Origin: Diaphorobacter ruginosibacter
Lineage (GTDB): Bacteria; Pseudomonadota; Gammaproteobacteria; Burkholderiales; Burkholderiaceae_C
DNA length: 64,000 nt
Assembly (NCBI RefSeq): GCF_014395975.1
Contig: NZ_CP060714.1
Coordinates: forward strand, 2,852,001 to 2,916,000
Direction of reading: 5' to 3'
The number at the start of each line of letters is the position of its first letter. Positions within the stretch are counted from its first letter, which is position 1. The notes under the pieces were generated by a model. It did no database searches and was not told the origin of the DNA. It saw nothing but the letters and a program-made list of their open reading frames with translations. Positions 44,560 to 53,344 of the stretch are shown piece after piece. Position numbers and translations under genes: made by a program.

Positions 44560-44731
44560 CCTAGGGAAACTCTGCACGAATCGATCGACAAGCAGCCAGC
44601 GCGGATCGGGATGGGCTGCAAGGCGAAAACCGCAGGGATAGCCGAAGCTATCGCGAGGATTTTCAACGCCGCAGACCGCCCGAGTCCGCGCTGGCATGTG
44701 TCGATTGGATTCGTGCAGAGCTTCCCTAAGG
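44560..44731. repeat. 172-bp near-continuous palindrome, MITE-like or long-hairpin element
   Basis: The outer arms CTAGGGAAACTCTGCACG (44561-44578) and, on the other strand from 44730 inward, TTAGGGAAGCTCTGCACG match closely. The match continues inward through GAATC, ATCGACA and CCAGCGCGGA to a perfect central hairpin GATAGC-CGAA-GCTATC (44637-44652). Both ends are about 85 bp from the centre, so the whole segment folds into one long imperfect hairpin. It lies in the 398-bp divergent region between the oxoprolinase and dctP genes and encodes no protein. No clear target duplication is seen. Confidence 0.75.
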
Positions 44732-44829
44732 TATGTACCTATTAGTTCCGAAAAACTCATCCGCTACATTGATCCGATTTCAGGCACACGCCTGACTTCT
44801 TCCGTTCCGTGAACCGTGGAGTGATGACA

Positions 44830-45810
44830 ATGAAGCGCAGACTTTTTTCCGTGGCCGCTGTAGCAATGTGTGGGACGCTGGGCATGGCCTCGGCACAGGC
44901 GCAGACGAAGTGGGACTTCGCCACGGCCTATCCGACCACCAATTTCCACACGGAGAACATCACACAGTTCGCCAAGGAAGTGGAGAGCGCAAGCGGTGGC
45001 AAGCTCAAGATCACCGTGCATGCGAATGCCGCACTGTTCAAGGCGCCCGAGATCAAGCGCGCCGTGCAGGGTGCGCAGGCACAGCTGGGCGAGATCCTGC
45101 TCGTCAACTACCAGAACGAATGGCAGCTGTATGGCGCGGACGGCATCCCGTTCCTGGCCGACAGCTACGACTCGTCGATGAAGCTGTACAAGGCGCAGAA
45201 GCCGTTCCTGGAAAAGAAGCTGGGCGAGCAGGGCATGATGCTGCTCTACTCGGTCGCTTGGCCGACACAGGGCATCTATACGAAGAAGCCGCTGAACAGC
45301 GCCGCCGACCTCAAGGGCATCAAGTGGCGCGCCTACAGCCCGGCCACCGCACGCATCGCGGAGCTCGTGGGCGCGCAGCCCGTGACGGTGCAGGCCGCGG
45401 AGTTCTCGCAGGCATTGGCGACCGGTGTGGTCGAGTCGACGATGACCTCCGGCGCGACCGGCGTCGACAGCAAGCTCTACGAGCATCTCAAGTACTACTA
45501 CGACACACAGGCCTGGCTGCCCAAGAACGCGGTCATCATGAACAAGAAGGCATTTGACGCGCTCGACAAGCCCACGCAGGATGCCGTGCTCAAGGCTGCA
45601 GCCGACGCCGAGACCCGTGGCTGGGCCGCGAGCCGCCGCGTGAACGATGACACGCTCACCAAGCTCAAGGCCGAGGGCATGCAGGTGCTGCCACCGCCTG
45701 CTCAGCTCAAGTCCGACATGAACAAGGTCGGCGAGACCATGCTCAAGGAGTGGCTGGACAAGGCCGGCCCCGACGGCAAGGCGCTCGTGGATGCCTACCG
45801 CAAGCAATGA
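44830..45810 (+). CDS. dctP: TRAP transporter solute-binding protein (DctP family)
   Basis: 326 residues. A signal peptide covers about residues 1-25 (MKRRLFSVAAVAMCGTLGMASAQAQ). The mature protein starts TKWDFATAYPTTNFHTENI and has the DctP features KGIKWRAYSPATARIAEL and the conserved arginine region. It binds an organic acid in the periplasm and passes it to DctQM. Three in-frame start codons are close together (44809, 44824, 44830); GGAG eight bases before 44830 decides for the last. The ligand is not identifiable. Confidence 0.92.
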   Translation: MKRRLFSVAAVAMCGTLGMASAQAQTKWDFATAYPTTNFHTENITQFAKEVESASGGKLKITVHANAALFKAPEIKRAVQGAQAQLGEILLVNYQNEWQLYGADGIPFLADSYDSSMKLYKAQKPFLEKKLGEQGMMLLYSVAWPTQGIYTKKPLNSAADLKGIKWRAYSPATARIAELVGAQPVTVQAAEFSQALATGVVESTMTSGATGVDSKLYEHLKYYYDTQAWLPKNAVIMNKKAFDALDKPTQDAVLKAAADAETRGWAASRRVNDDTLTKLKAEGMQVLPPPAQLKSDMNKVGETMLKEWLDKAGPDGKALVDAYRKQ

Positions 45811-45853
45811 AAAAAATGAACGCGCTGCCGGCTTCAACCAACCTCTCCTGCCC

Positions 45854-46363
45854 ATGCGACGCCTGCTGAACGCGCTCTATGACTGCACGGCGGCGCTCGC
45901 CGCCATCGCCATGGTGGCGCTGCTGATTGCAGTGCTGCTGTCCATCCTGAGCCGCCAGATGAACTTCCTGATCTCCGGCATCGATGCCTATGCCGGATAC
46001 CTGATGGCGGCCGCCGGATTTCTGGCCCTGGCGCATACGCTCAAGCGCGGCGAACACATCCGCGTCACGCTGATCATCAATGCACTCAAGGGCAAGCCCA
46101 GGAAGCTGCTCGAAGTCTTCGCGCTGGCCTTCGGCTCGCTGCTGGCCATCCTGTTCGCCTACTACAGCGTCCGGCTGGCCTGGCAATCGCACGAGTTCAA
46201 CGATATCTCCACCAGCAACGATGCCACGCCGCTGTGGATTCCCCAGCTCTCGATGGCAGTGGGTGCCGTGGTGCTGGCGATTGCCTGTGTTGACGAGATG
46301 GTGCTCGAGATCCTGGGCAAGCGCAGTGTCCCCGTGAGCGGCGAAGCGCTGCGCAACGAATAG
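45854..46363 (+). CDS. dctQ: TRAP transporter small permease (DctQ)
   Basis: 169 residues with four transmembrane helices and the DctQ pattern LSRQMNFLISGIDAYAGYLMAAAGFLALAHTLKRGEHIRV, of which HTLKRGEHIRV is the most characteristic part. An upstream in-frame ATG at 45791 would add 21 polar residues and overlap dctP; the later start is preferred because the domain begins there, though neither has a strong ribosome binding site. It bridges DctP and DctM. Confidence 0.9.
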   Translation: MRRLLNALYDCTAALAAIAMVALLIAVLLSILSRQMNFLISGIDAYAGYLMAAAGFLALAHTLKRGEHIRVTLIINALKGKPRKLLEVFALAFGSLLAILFAYYSVRLAWQSHEFNDISTSNDATPLWIPQLSMAVGAVVLAIACVDEMVLEILGKRSVPVSGEALRNE

Positions 46364-46401
46364 CCTGCCCCTCATTCCGCCTTTCACGAAAGCCCTCTCC
46401 G

Positions 46402-47709
46402 ATGAGCGATCTGGCCATCACCGCGTTGCTGATTGCGACGCTGTTTCTGATTCTTGGCAGCGGGGTCTGGATCGGACTCACGCTCTCCGGCGTCGCATGG
46501 ATCGGCATGCAGATGTTCTCCTCGCGGCCCGCGGGAGATGCCATGGCCGTGACCATCTGGGGGTCCGCGTCGAGCTGGACACTCACCGCCCTGCCCCTGT
46601 TCGTCTGGATGGGAGAGATCCTGTTCCGCACCCGGCTTTCGCAGGACATGTTCAAGGGCCTCGCACCCTGGGTGCAGAACCTGCCGGGCCGGCTGCTGCA
46701 CACCAACGTGGTGGGCTGCACGATCTTCGCCGCGGTCTCCGGTTCGAGCGCAGCCACCTGCGCCACCATCGGCAAGATGACGCTGCCCGAGCTCACCCGC
46801 CGCGGCTACCCGGAGAAGATGGTGATCGGCACGCTGGCCGGGGCCAGCACACTGGGCCTGCTGATTCCCCCATCGATCATCATGATCGTGTACGGCGTCA
46901 CCGCGGAGGTGTCCATCTCCAAGCTGTTCATCGCAGGCGTGTTGCCGGGCGTGCTGCTGGCAGTGCTGTTCTCGGGCTTCATCATGCTGTGGGCCCTGCG
47001 CTTTCCCGACCAGGTTCCGCGCGCCGATGCCCGCATGACGTTCTGGCAGAAGCTGCACGAATCGCGTGCGCTGATTCCCGTCGTGCTGCTGATCGCGGCA
47101 GTGCTCGGCTCCATCTACACCGGTATCGCCACGGCCACCGAGGCGGCGGGCGTGGGTGTGCTGGGCTCGCTCATCCTCTCGGCGGTACAGGGCTCGCTCA
47201 ACTGGCAGAGCTTTCGCGAGTCGCTGTATGGCGCGACCCGCCTGTACTGCATGATCGCACTGATCCTCGCGGGCGCCGCGTTCCTCACGCTGGCGATGGG
47301 ATACATCGGCCTGCCGCGCCATCTGGCGGAATGGATCTCCTCGCTGGGCCTGAGCCGGGCGCAGCTCATCGTAGCGCTGGCGGTGTTCTACATCGTCCTC
47401 GGTTGCTTCCTTGACGGCATCTCGATGGTGGTGCTCACCATGGGCGTGCTGATGCCCACCGTGAACGCTGCGGGCATCGATCCGATCTGGTTCGGCATCT
47501 TCATCGTGCTGGTCGTGGAGATGGCCCAGATCACGCCCCCCGTCGGCTTCAATCTCTTCGTGCTGCAGGGCATGACGGGCAAGGAACTGCTTTGGATCGC
47601 TCGCGTGGCACTGCCCATGTTCCTGTTGATGTGCGCGGCCGTGGCCCTCATCTACATCTTCCCCGAGATCGTCACCTGGCTGCCTGAGAAGATGATCGTG
47701 CGCGGCTGA
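46402..47709 (+). CDS. dctM: TRAP transporter large permease (DctM)
   Basis: 435 residues, about 12 helices, with the family segments SGSSAATCATIGKMTLPEL, RRGYPEKMVIGTLAGASTLGLLIPPS (end LGLLIPPS) and ITPPVGFNLFVLQG. It is the sodium-coupled transport subunit of the tripartite system. It follows dctQ by 38 bp in the same operon. Confidence 0.94.
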   Translation: MSDLAITALLIATLFLILGSGVWIGLTLSGVAWIGMQMFSSRPAGDAMAVTIWGSASSWTLTALPLFVWMGEILFRTRLSQDMFKGLAPWVQNLPGRLLHTNVVGCTIFAAVSGSSAATCATIGKMTLPELTRRGYPEKMVIGTLAGASTLGLLIPPSIIMIVYGVTAEVSISKLFIAGVLPGVLLAVLFSGFIMLWALRFPDQVPRADARMTFWQKLHESRALIPVVLLIAAVLGSIYTGIATATEAAGVGVLGSLILSAVQGSLNWQSFRESLYGATRLYCMIALILAGAAFLTLAMGYIGLPRHLAEWISSLGLSRAQLIVALAVFYIVLGCFLDGISMVVLTMGVLMPTVNAAGIDPIWFGIFIVLVVEMAQITPPVGFNLFVLQGMTGKELLWIARVALPMFLLMCAAVALIYIFPEIVTWLPEKMIVRG

Positions 47710-47764
47710 TCGGCCGCCGGGGCGGGCACGGACGAGGTCTCTGCGCGGCCTCTACAATGGCTCC

Positions 47765-48154
47765 ATGCTGATTCAAGTTATTGCCATCTGCGTCGGAGCC
47801 TGCTTCGGCGCACTGGCGCGCTGGGGACTGGGTCTGTGGCTCAGCGCCGGCGCGGTTCTTCCCTGGGGAACGCTGGCCGCCAACATCGTGGGCGGCTATC
47901 TCATCGGGATCTGCGTGGGCGTTTTCCAGGCCATGCCGCAGCTCGACCCCGTCTGGCGGCTGGCGCTGGTCACCGGCTTCCTGGGCGCGCTCACCACCTT
48001 CTCCAGCTTCTCCGCCGAGGTCATCGCCCTGCTGCAGGAGCAGCGCTTCGGCGTGGCCCTCGGCTGGTGCGCCGTACACCTGCTCGGCTCGCTGTTCATG
48101 ACCTGGCTGGGCCTGCAGACCATTGCCCTGCTCTGGACGCAATTGCAGCGCTGA
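47765..48154 (+). CDS. crcB: CrcB/Fluc fluoride channel
   Basis: 129 residues, four transmembrane helices. GALARWGLGLWL and TLAANIVGGYLIGIC with the conserved Asn, then GFLGALTTFSSFSAEV, the Fluc signature with the phenylalanine-lined pore. It exports fluoride as a dual-topology dimer. The 55 bp upstream are too short and do not show the fluoride riboswitch conserved core; a TACAAT -10-like hexamer lies near 47752. Confidence 0.94.
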   Translation: MLIQVIAICVGACFGALARWGLGLWLSAGAVLPWGTLAANIVGGYLIGICVGVFQAMPQLDPVWRLALVTGFLGALTTFSSFSAEVIALLQEQRFGVALGWCAVHLLGSLFMTWLGLQTIALLWTQLQR

Positions 48155-48247
48155 CACGGCTTACGATAACGACATCCCACCGACGATGCCGGGTTTCCGG
48201 CGCCCTCACCCTTTCTTTTCACTGAACCATCGACAACAAGAATTTCC

Positions 48248-49111
48248 ATGGAAGCCAATACCGACCTGAATGACCGCCGCCTGGCCGACGCCTGGGCGGA
48301 GCTCCACAACTTCGCCGTCGCGGGCAACCCGCTGGATGCGGACTCGTACCGCCTCGCCTTCGCCGATCCCGAGTTCATGCTGCGCCGCGAAACCCGCGGC
48401 ATCCGATTCCAGCTCGAGCTGCTCAAGCCCGACCTGGAAATGGCCGCGCAAGGTGTCGAGCACACCGTCGTGGTCTACGGCAGCGCACGCATGCTGTCGC
48501 CCGAAGACGCGAAGCAGCAGCTCGAGGCAGCCGAAGCCAGCGGCGACGAGGAGCGCATCGCCCGTGGCAAGCTGGCGGTGAAGAACTCGTACTACTACGA
48601 CAAGGCACGCCAGTTCGCCCGGTTGGTCGCGGAGTTCGGCAAGACCCGAACCGAAAAGGAGCGCATCTACGTCTGCACCGGCGGCGGCCCGGGCATCATG
48701 GAGGCCGCCAACCGCGGCGCGCATGACGTGGGCGCACTCAACGTGGGCCTGAACATCACGCTGCCGCACGAGCAGAGCGGCAACAAGTACATCTCGCCTT
48801 CGCTGTGCTTCAAGTTCCACTACTTCGCGCTGCGCAAGATGCACTTCCTCATGCGGGCAAAGGCACTCGTGGCCTTCCCCGGCGGCTTCGGCACGCTGGA
48901 CGAACTGTTTGAAGTCCTCACGCTGGTGCAGACCGGCAAGGCCAAGGCACTGCCCATCATCCTGTTCGGCACCGAGTTCTGGAAGAAGCTGGTCAACTTC
49001 GAGGCACTGGTCGAACAGGGCACGATCTCGGCCAATGACCTGAAGCTGTTCCACTACGTGGATGATCCGGCCGAGGCCTGGCAGTTGATCAGGGACTTCT
49101 ACAAGCTCTGA
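48248..49111 (+). CDS. LOG family protein (TIGR00730 type)
   Basis: 287 residues. The C-terminal Rossmann-like domain has VVVYGSARM, YVCTGGGPGIMEAANRGA and FPGGFGTLDELFEVLT, the PGGxGTxxE motif of LOG/lysine-decarboxylase-like proteins. Some members are cytokinin riboside 5'-phosphate phosphoribohydrolases, acting on AMP-like substrates. The long N-terminal extension (about 75 residues) and the insertion before the GGG motif mark the larger subgroup, whose substrate is not known to me. It follows crcB by 93 bp. Confidence 0.88.
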   Translation: MEANTDLNDRRLADAWAELHNFAVAGNPLDADSYRLAFADPEFMLRRETRGIRFQLELLKPDLEMAAQGVEHTVVVYGSARMLSPEDAKQQLEAAEASGDEERIARGKLAVKNSYYYDKARQFARLVAEFGKTRTEKERIYVCTGGGPGIMEAANRGAHDVGALNVGLNITLPHEQSGNKYISPSLCFKFHYFALRKMHFLMRAKALVAFPGGFGTLDELFEVLTLVQTGKAKALPIILFGTEFWKKLVNFEALVEQGTISANDLKLFHYVDDPAEAWQLIRDFYKL

Positions 49112-49163
49112 CCGGCACGGCTCCGCAGCATGCCGCCTCCTGGCTGCCAGGGGCTGCACGCAC

Positions 49164-49580
49164 TCAATATGAGCGAAGCGATATGCCCCACATGTCGTTT
49201 CGCCTCACCACAATCCAGAGGTTGGTGTGACGACTCAGCTCTGCGCCCACGTTTGAGCGCCGGGTGTACGTGACGAGAAAGTGGACTTTGTCCCGGCTGG
49301 TCAGGACCGGAACCTTCGACTCATATCGGGTGGATGCCCAGCCTGTACTTTTCAGCCGCAGGAAAAAATCGGAGGGGTGCTGGCCGGGGGCATCCCAAAG
49401 CAGTGTCTCCGACTCCGAAATCATCACATGCGGGAAGTGCAACTGCGCGTCCATTCCGGCCAGATCCAGTGAATTGAACGCCTCGGTGAATCTGTCCAGG
49501 CAATGGGACGCCTCGTCAACCACACCCTGGTCAATGGAGCTGTCACTCGTCCTGCTGACAAAGGAAAGAAAACTGTTCAT
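49164..49580 (-). CDS. Hypothetical protein, possibly NTF2/SnoaL-like
   Basis: 138 residues. The pattern of an N-terminal helix pair (LDRFTEAFNSLDLAGMDAQLHFPHVMI) followed by strands with a conserved KVHFLVTYTRRS and HTNLWIVVRR resembles the cone-shaped NTF2-like fold, here noted in part as FTEAFNSLDLAGMDAQLHFP. Function unknown. The assigned ATG has AAGG very close to it, so the start is uncertain; an upstream codon at 49604 is possible. It is convergent with the LOG gene. Confidence 0.65.
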   Translation of the reverse strand: MNSFLSFVSRTSDSSIDQGVVDEASHCLDRFTEAFNSLDLAGMDAQLHFPHVMISESETLLWDAPGQHPSDFFLRLKSTGWASTRYESKVPVLTSRDKVHFLVTYTRRSNVGAELSRHTNLWIVVRRNDMWGISLRSY

Positions 49581-49653
49581 ACCTTGTTCAGGCCATTGAT
49601 GCATCGGGCATCCATGCGCACGTCATTGGACATGCCATGGCTTGGGAAGCGGC

Positions 49654-50838
49654 TCAGTGCGCATGGCCAGATGCCTCCACCCCGCGCATCTTCCATGCAA
49701 TGCGTGAGCCCGACCCCACGGCCGCTCCCACGATCCAGAACAGGCCGGCCACACCGACGAGCGCACCGGCATAGCCGAAGATCACCGGCATCAGCACGCT
49801 GGATCCATTGATCGCCATGAGCCGCAGGCCCAGTGCCTCGCCGTGTCGCTCCGGCGGCGTGAGCTGATGCAGCATGCTCATGATCATGGGCTGCACCGAC
49901 CCCAGCGCCAGCCCCAGCAGCACCGAGCAGGTGCCCAGCAGGAACGCGGTGGGCATCAAGGGATAGACAGCGAACAGCAGTGCGGTGATGGCCATGGCCC
50001 AGCACAGCACGGTGGCCTCGCGCAGGCGCTCCGCGATGAACGGCATCAGCACGCGGATCAGTGCGGCGGCCAACGCGAATATTCCGAGAATCGTGCCGAT
50101 GACGGAGGCGGACAGCCCGCGCTCGTGTCCCAGCAGAGGGACGACGAAAGTATGCACGTCCCAGCAGGAAGACAGCAGCCAGTTGAGGATCAGCAGCCGC
50201 CGGAAGTTGGGTTCGCCGAGCAGATCCCACGCCTTGCGTCCCCGGCCATCGTCGGCCGCAATCACCGGCGGCAGTTCCTGCGCATGGCGCACCCACAGCC
50301 AGGTCAGCAGCGCGGTCACCATCATCATCGCGAAGGCGGCGCGGTAGCCGTCCGTGCTTCCCGCAGAGCTGCCCGCGTGGTCGATCAGCAGGCCCGCAAA
50401 GAACGGACCGATGAAGTTCGACACGGCAGGCCCGATGGCCAGCCAGCTGAACACCTGGCGCAGTTGCGTGGCGTCGTGCGCGGCGCGGCCCACATGCCGC
50501 TGCAGCGCGATCGTGGCCGTGCCGGTGGCCGCGCCCGTGCACAGCGCTGCAAAGCACAGCGCGGCATAGACCGGGAAGGCCAGCGCGGTCGCGCACCCCA
50601 CGGCGGCAACGATCACCGCATACTTCACGGGCCGCCTCAGGCCATGCCGGTCCGCGTAGCGCCCTGCCGGCAGCGCGAGAAACACCTGCGTCAATGCGAA
50701 GAGCGCCAGCAGCATGCCGACGGCCACCGCGCTGTAGCCCTCGCGCAGCGCGAGCAGCGGCGCGGCCATGCGCATGCCGGTCATGCTGGCGTGGATGCAG
50801 ATCTGTCCTGCGATGAGACGCGCGAGCGCAAGATTCAC
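49654..50838 (-). CDS. MFS transporter
   Basis: 394 residues, twelve transmembrane helices with the MFS motif A-like loop AGRYADRHGLRRPVK between helices 2 and 3 and a repeat-half at GHERGLSASVIGTILGIFAL. It is a drug/metabolite efflux-type permease without identifiable substrate. The first codon is a GTG at 50838, two bases past the rmuC stop codon; upstream ATGs lie within rmuC and give no family-like sequence. Probably co-transcribed with rmuC. Confidence 0.85.
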   Translation of the reverse strand: MNLALARLIAGQICIHASMTGMRMAAPLLALREGYSAVAVGMLLALFALTQVFLALPAGRYADRHGLRRPVKYAVIVAAVGCATALAFPVYAALCFAALCTGAATGTATIALQRHVGRAAHDATQLRQVFSWLAIGPAVSNFIGPFFAGLLIDHAGSSAGSTDGYRAAFAMMMVTALLTWLWVRHAQELPPVIAADDGRGRKAWDLLGEPNFRRLLILNWLLSSCWDVHTFVVPLLGHERGLSASVIGTILGIFALAAALIRVLMPFIAERLREATVLCWAMAITALLFAVYPLMPTAFLLGTCSVLLGLALGSVQPMIMSMLHQLTPPERHGEALGLRLMAINGSSVLMPVIFGYAGALVGVAGLFWIVGAAVGSGSRIAWKMRGVEASGHAH

Positions 50839-50839
50839 G

Positions 50840-52252
50840 TCAACCGCCCTCACCGCCCGGCAGCAATCCGCCGCCCGCCTCATCGGATTCGTCGGCGAGA
50901 GGGCTCGCCCCTTCTTGCGGCCCTGGGAGCTCCTGCACCGATCGCAGCCTGCGCTGGATGGCTCGCGTGCGCACATCGACCTGATCGAACTTGCGCGCCG
51001 CGGCCTCGATCGACTTGCGCGTCGCATCCACCACCGCGCCAAAGTTCTGGAACTCCGTCTTCACCTGCCCCAGCACCGACCATACCTCGGACGAGCGCTT
51101 CTCGATCGCCAGCGTCTTGAAACCCATCTGCAGGCTGTTGAGCATGGCGGCAAGATTGGCCGGACCGGTGATCATCACGCGGCACTCGTTCTGGATCGCC
51201 TCCACCAGGCCGGGCCTGCGCATCACTTCAGCAAACAGGCCCTCGGTAGGCAGGTACAACACGGCAAAGTCCGTGGTGTGCGGCGGCGCGACGTACTTGC
51301 TGAAGATCTTGCGGGCTTCGAGGCGTATCGACGTCTCGAACGCATTGCCTGCCGCGATCATCGCGATCCGGTCCGCAGCCTCCGATGCATCGAGCAGCCG
51401 CTGGTAGTGTTCGACCGGGTACTTCGAATCGATGGGCAGCCACACGGGCTCGTCTTCCTTCTTTCCGGGCAGGCGGATCGCGAATTCCACCAGCTCATCG
51501 CTGCCCGGCACGGTCTTCACATTGCGGGCGTACTGTTCGGGCGAGAGCACGTTGTCGATGATTGCGCCCAGTTGCATCTCGCCCCATGTGCCGCGCGATT
51601 TCACATTGGTCATCACGCGCTTGAGGTCGCCCACACTGCCGGCCAGCGTCTGCATTTCCCCCAGCCCCTTGTGCACCTGCTCGAGCCGTTCGCTGACCAG
51701 CTTGAAGGACTCGCCCAGCCGCTGCTCGAGCGTTGCATGCAGCTTCTCGTCGACCGTGCGGCGCATCTCCTCGAGCTTGGCGGAGTTGTCCGTCTGGATC
51801 GCCGACAGGCGCTCGTTGAGCGTGCTGCGCAGGGTGTGCGACAGCGTCTCGAAGCGCTGCGCGAACGCGGAGTCGAGTAACGCCAGGCGCTGATCGAGCT
51901 TGTTCTCGAACGCGCCCAGCGAAGTCTGCAGTTCGTTGCGGCTGATGCGCGCCTCGTTCACCGCCAGCGCCAGCCGCTCATCCACCGCATCGCGCACACC
52001 GTCGAGCGCATCCTGCGACGTCTGCGAGAACGCGCGCAGATGCATGGCCATGCCATTCATGGCCCCGTCGTTGCGCGCCACCGCAAGCTGCGTGGCCTGT
52101 GCAACGGTCTCCAGCGCCAGCAGCCGCTGCTGCAACTCGGGCGGGATCTCGCCGCGCGGCTTGCGCAACAGCAGCACCACGAGTGCCAGCAGCAACAGCA
52201 CCGTGACGATGGAAAGAATCAGGACGAGGATGGCAAGCGTTTCAGGGGTCAT
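50840..52252 (-). CDS. rmuC: RmuC family DNA recombination protein
   Basis: 470 residues. One N-terminal transmembrane helix (about 6-28), a long coiled coil (about 38-200) and the RmuC nuclease-like core with KSRGTWGEMQLGAIIDNVLSP, LPIDSKYPVEHYQRL and YLPTEGLFAEV, of which the acidic and lysine residues suggest a PD-(D/E)XK fold. RmuC limits recombination at inverted repeats in E. coli. The length is typical. Confidence 0.93.
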   Translation of the reverse strand: MTPETLAILVLILSIVTVLLLLALVVLLLRKPRGEIPPELQQRLLALETVAQATQLAVARNDGAMNGMAMHLRAFSQTSQDALDGVRDAVDERLALAVNEARISRNELQTSLGAFENKLDQRLALLDSAFAQRFETLSHTLRSTLNERLSAIQTDNSAKLEEMRRTVDEKLHATLEQRLGESFKLVSERLEQVHKGLGEMQTLAGSVGDLKRVMTNVKSRGTWGEMQLGAIIDNVLSPEQYARNVKTVPGSDELVEFAIRLPGKKEDEPVWLPIDSKYPVEHYQRLLDASEAADRIAMIAAGNAFETSIRLEARKIFSKYVAPPHTTDFAVLYLPTEGLFAEVMRRPGLVEAIQNECRVMITGPANLAAMLNSLQMGFKTLAIEKRSSEVWSVLGQVKTEFQNFGAVVDATRKSIEAAARKFDQVDVRTRAIQRRLRSVQELPGPQEGASPLADESDEAGGGLLPGGEGG

Positions 52253-52295
52253 CGCAACGATCGGTGGCTCGGCTCTCCGGCAGGCGGCATGGAGC

Positions 52296-53279
52296 TCAGC
52301 CGCGAGCGGCCGGCTGGTTCACGGGCGTGATGGCCAGGCCGCCTTCCAGGTAGGAGATCAGGTTGTCAGCGGCCAGCTGAGTCATCTTCAGCCGCGTCTT
52401 GACCGTGGCGCTCGCGATGTGCGGCGTGAGCACCACGTTGGGTACCTGCAGCAGCCCCGGGTAGACCGAAGGCTCGCCCTCGAACACGTCGATACCGGCC
52501 GCCGCGATACGCTTGTCCGCAAGCGCCTGCGCAAGGGCCGCATCGTCCACGATGCCTCCACGGGCGACGTTGATCAGCGTGGCCGTGGGTTTCATCTGCG
52601 CGAGTTCCGCGGCGCCTATCGCGTGGTGCGATGCAGGCGTGTAGGGCAGCACCAGCACCAGGTGGTCGGCCTGCGCGAGCAGCTCTTCCTTGCTCACGTA
52701 GCGGGCACGGCATTCGGCCTCGAGCTCCGGCGTGAGGCGCGAACGGTTGTGATAGATGACATCCATGCCGAAGCCGTACGCGCCGCGCCTGGCAATGCCC
52801 TGCCCGATGCGGCCCATGCCCAGAATGCCCAGCGTGCTGCCGTGCACTTCGGCGCCGGCAAACATGTCGTAGCTCCAGCGCGTCCACTTGCCGGCACGCA
52901 GGTAATGCTCGCTTTCGGTCACCCGGCGCGCAGCAGCCATCAGCAGCGCGAAGCCGAAGTCGGCCGTGGTCTCGGTGAGCACGTCGGGCGTGTTCGTGCC
53001 CTGCACGCCCGCGGCCGTCATCGCCGCCACGTCGAAGTTGTTGTAGCCCACCGTCATGTTGGAGACGATGCGCAGCCGCGGGCAGGCGGCAAGCAGCGCC
53101 GTGTTGATCGGCTGCGTTCCCGTGGTCAGCGCGCCGTCCTTGTCCTTCAGGCGTTCGGCCAGTTCGGCGTCGCTCCAGAGCACGTCATCCTGGTTGGATT
53201 CGACGTCGAAGTGCTGCGACAGCCGCTCGATCACTTCGGGAAAAATCTCGCGGGTCACCAGAATGCGTGGCTTGCTCAT
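52296..53279 (-). CDS. D-2-hydroxyacid dehydrogenase (glyoxylate/hydroxypyruvate reductase type)
   Basis: 327 residues. NAD-binding motif GMGRIGQGIARRG, catalytic Arg in NVARGGIVDD, Glu in GIDVFEGEP and His in LTPHIASA are all present. The closest group is GhrB/glyoxylate reductase, which reduces glyoxylate or hydroxypyruvate with NAD(P)H. The start MSKPRILVTREIFPEV agrees with the family. Specificity toward the substrate cannot be told from the sequence. Confidence 0.9.
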   Translation of the reverse strand: MSKPRILVTREIFPEVIERLSQHFDVESNQDDVLWSDAELAERLKDKDGALTTGTQPINTALLAACPRLRIVSNMTVGYNNFDVAAMTAAGVQGTNTPDVLTETTADFGFALLMAAARRVTESEHYLRAGKWTRWSYDMFAGAEVHGSTLGILGMGRIGQGIARRGAYGFGMDVIYHNRSRLTPELEAECRARYVSKEELLAQADHLVLVLPYTPASHHAIGAAELAQMKPTATLINVARGGIVDDAALAQALADKRIAAAGIDVFEGEPSVYPGLLQVPNVVLTPHIASATVKTRLKMTQLAADNLISYLEGGLAITPVNQPAARG

Positions 53280-53344
53280 GATGGGGAATGGCCTTTCTTG
53301 GTTGGTTTGTCTCGTTGAATGATGGATAGTGGAACCGGATTCCG

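Noticed and set aside
47710..47764. Fluoride riboswitch before crcB
   Set aside because: Only 55 bp separate dctM and crcB and the sequence lacks the conserved pseudoknot pattern.
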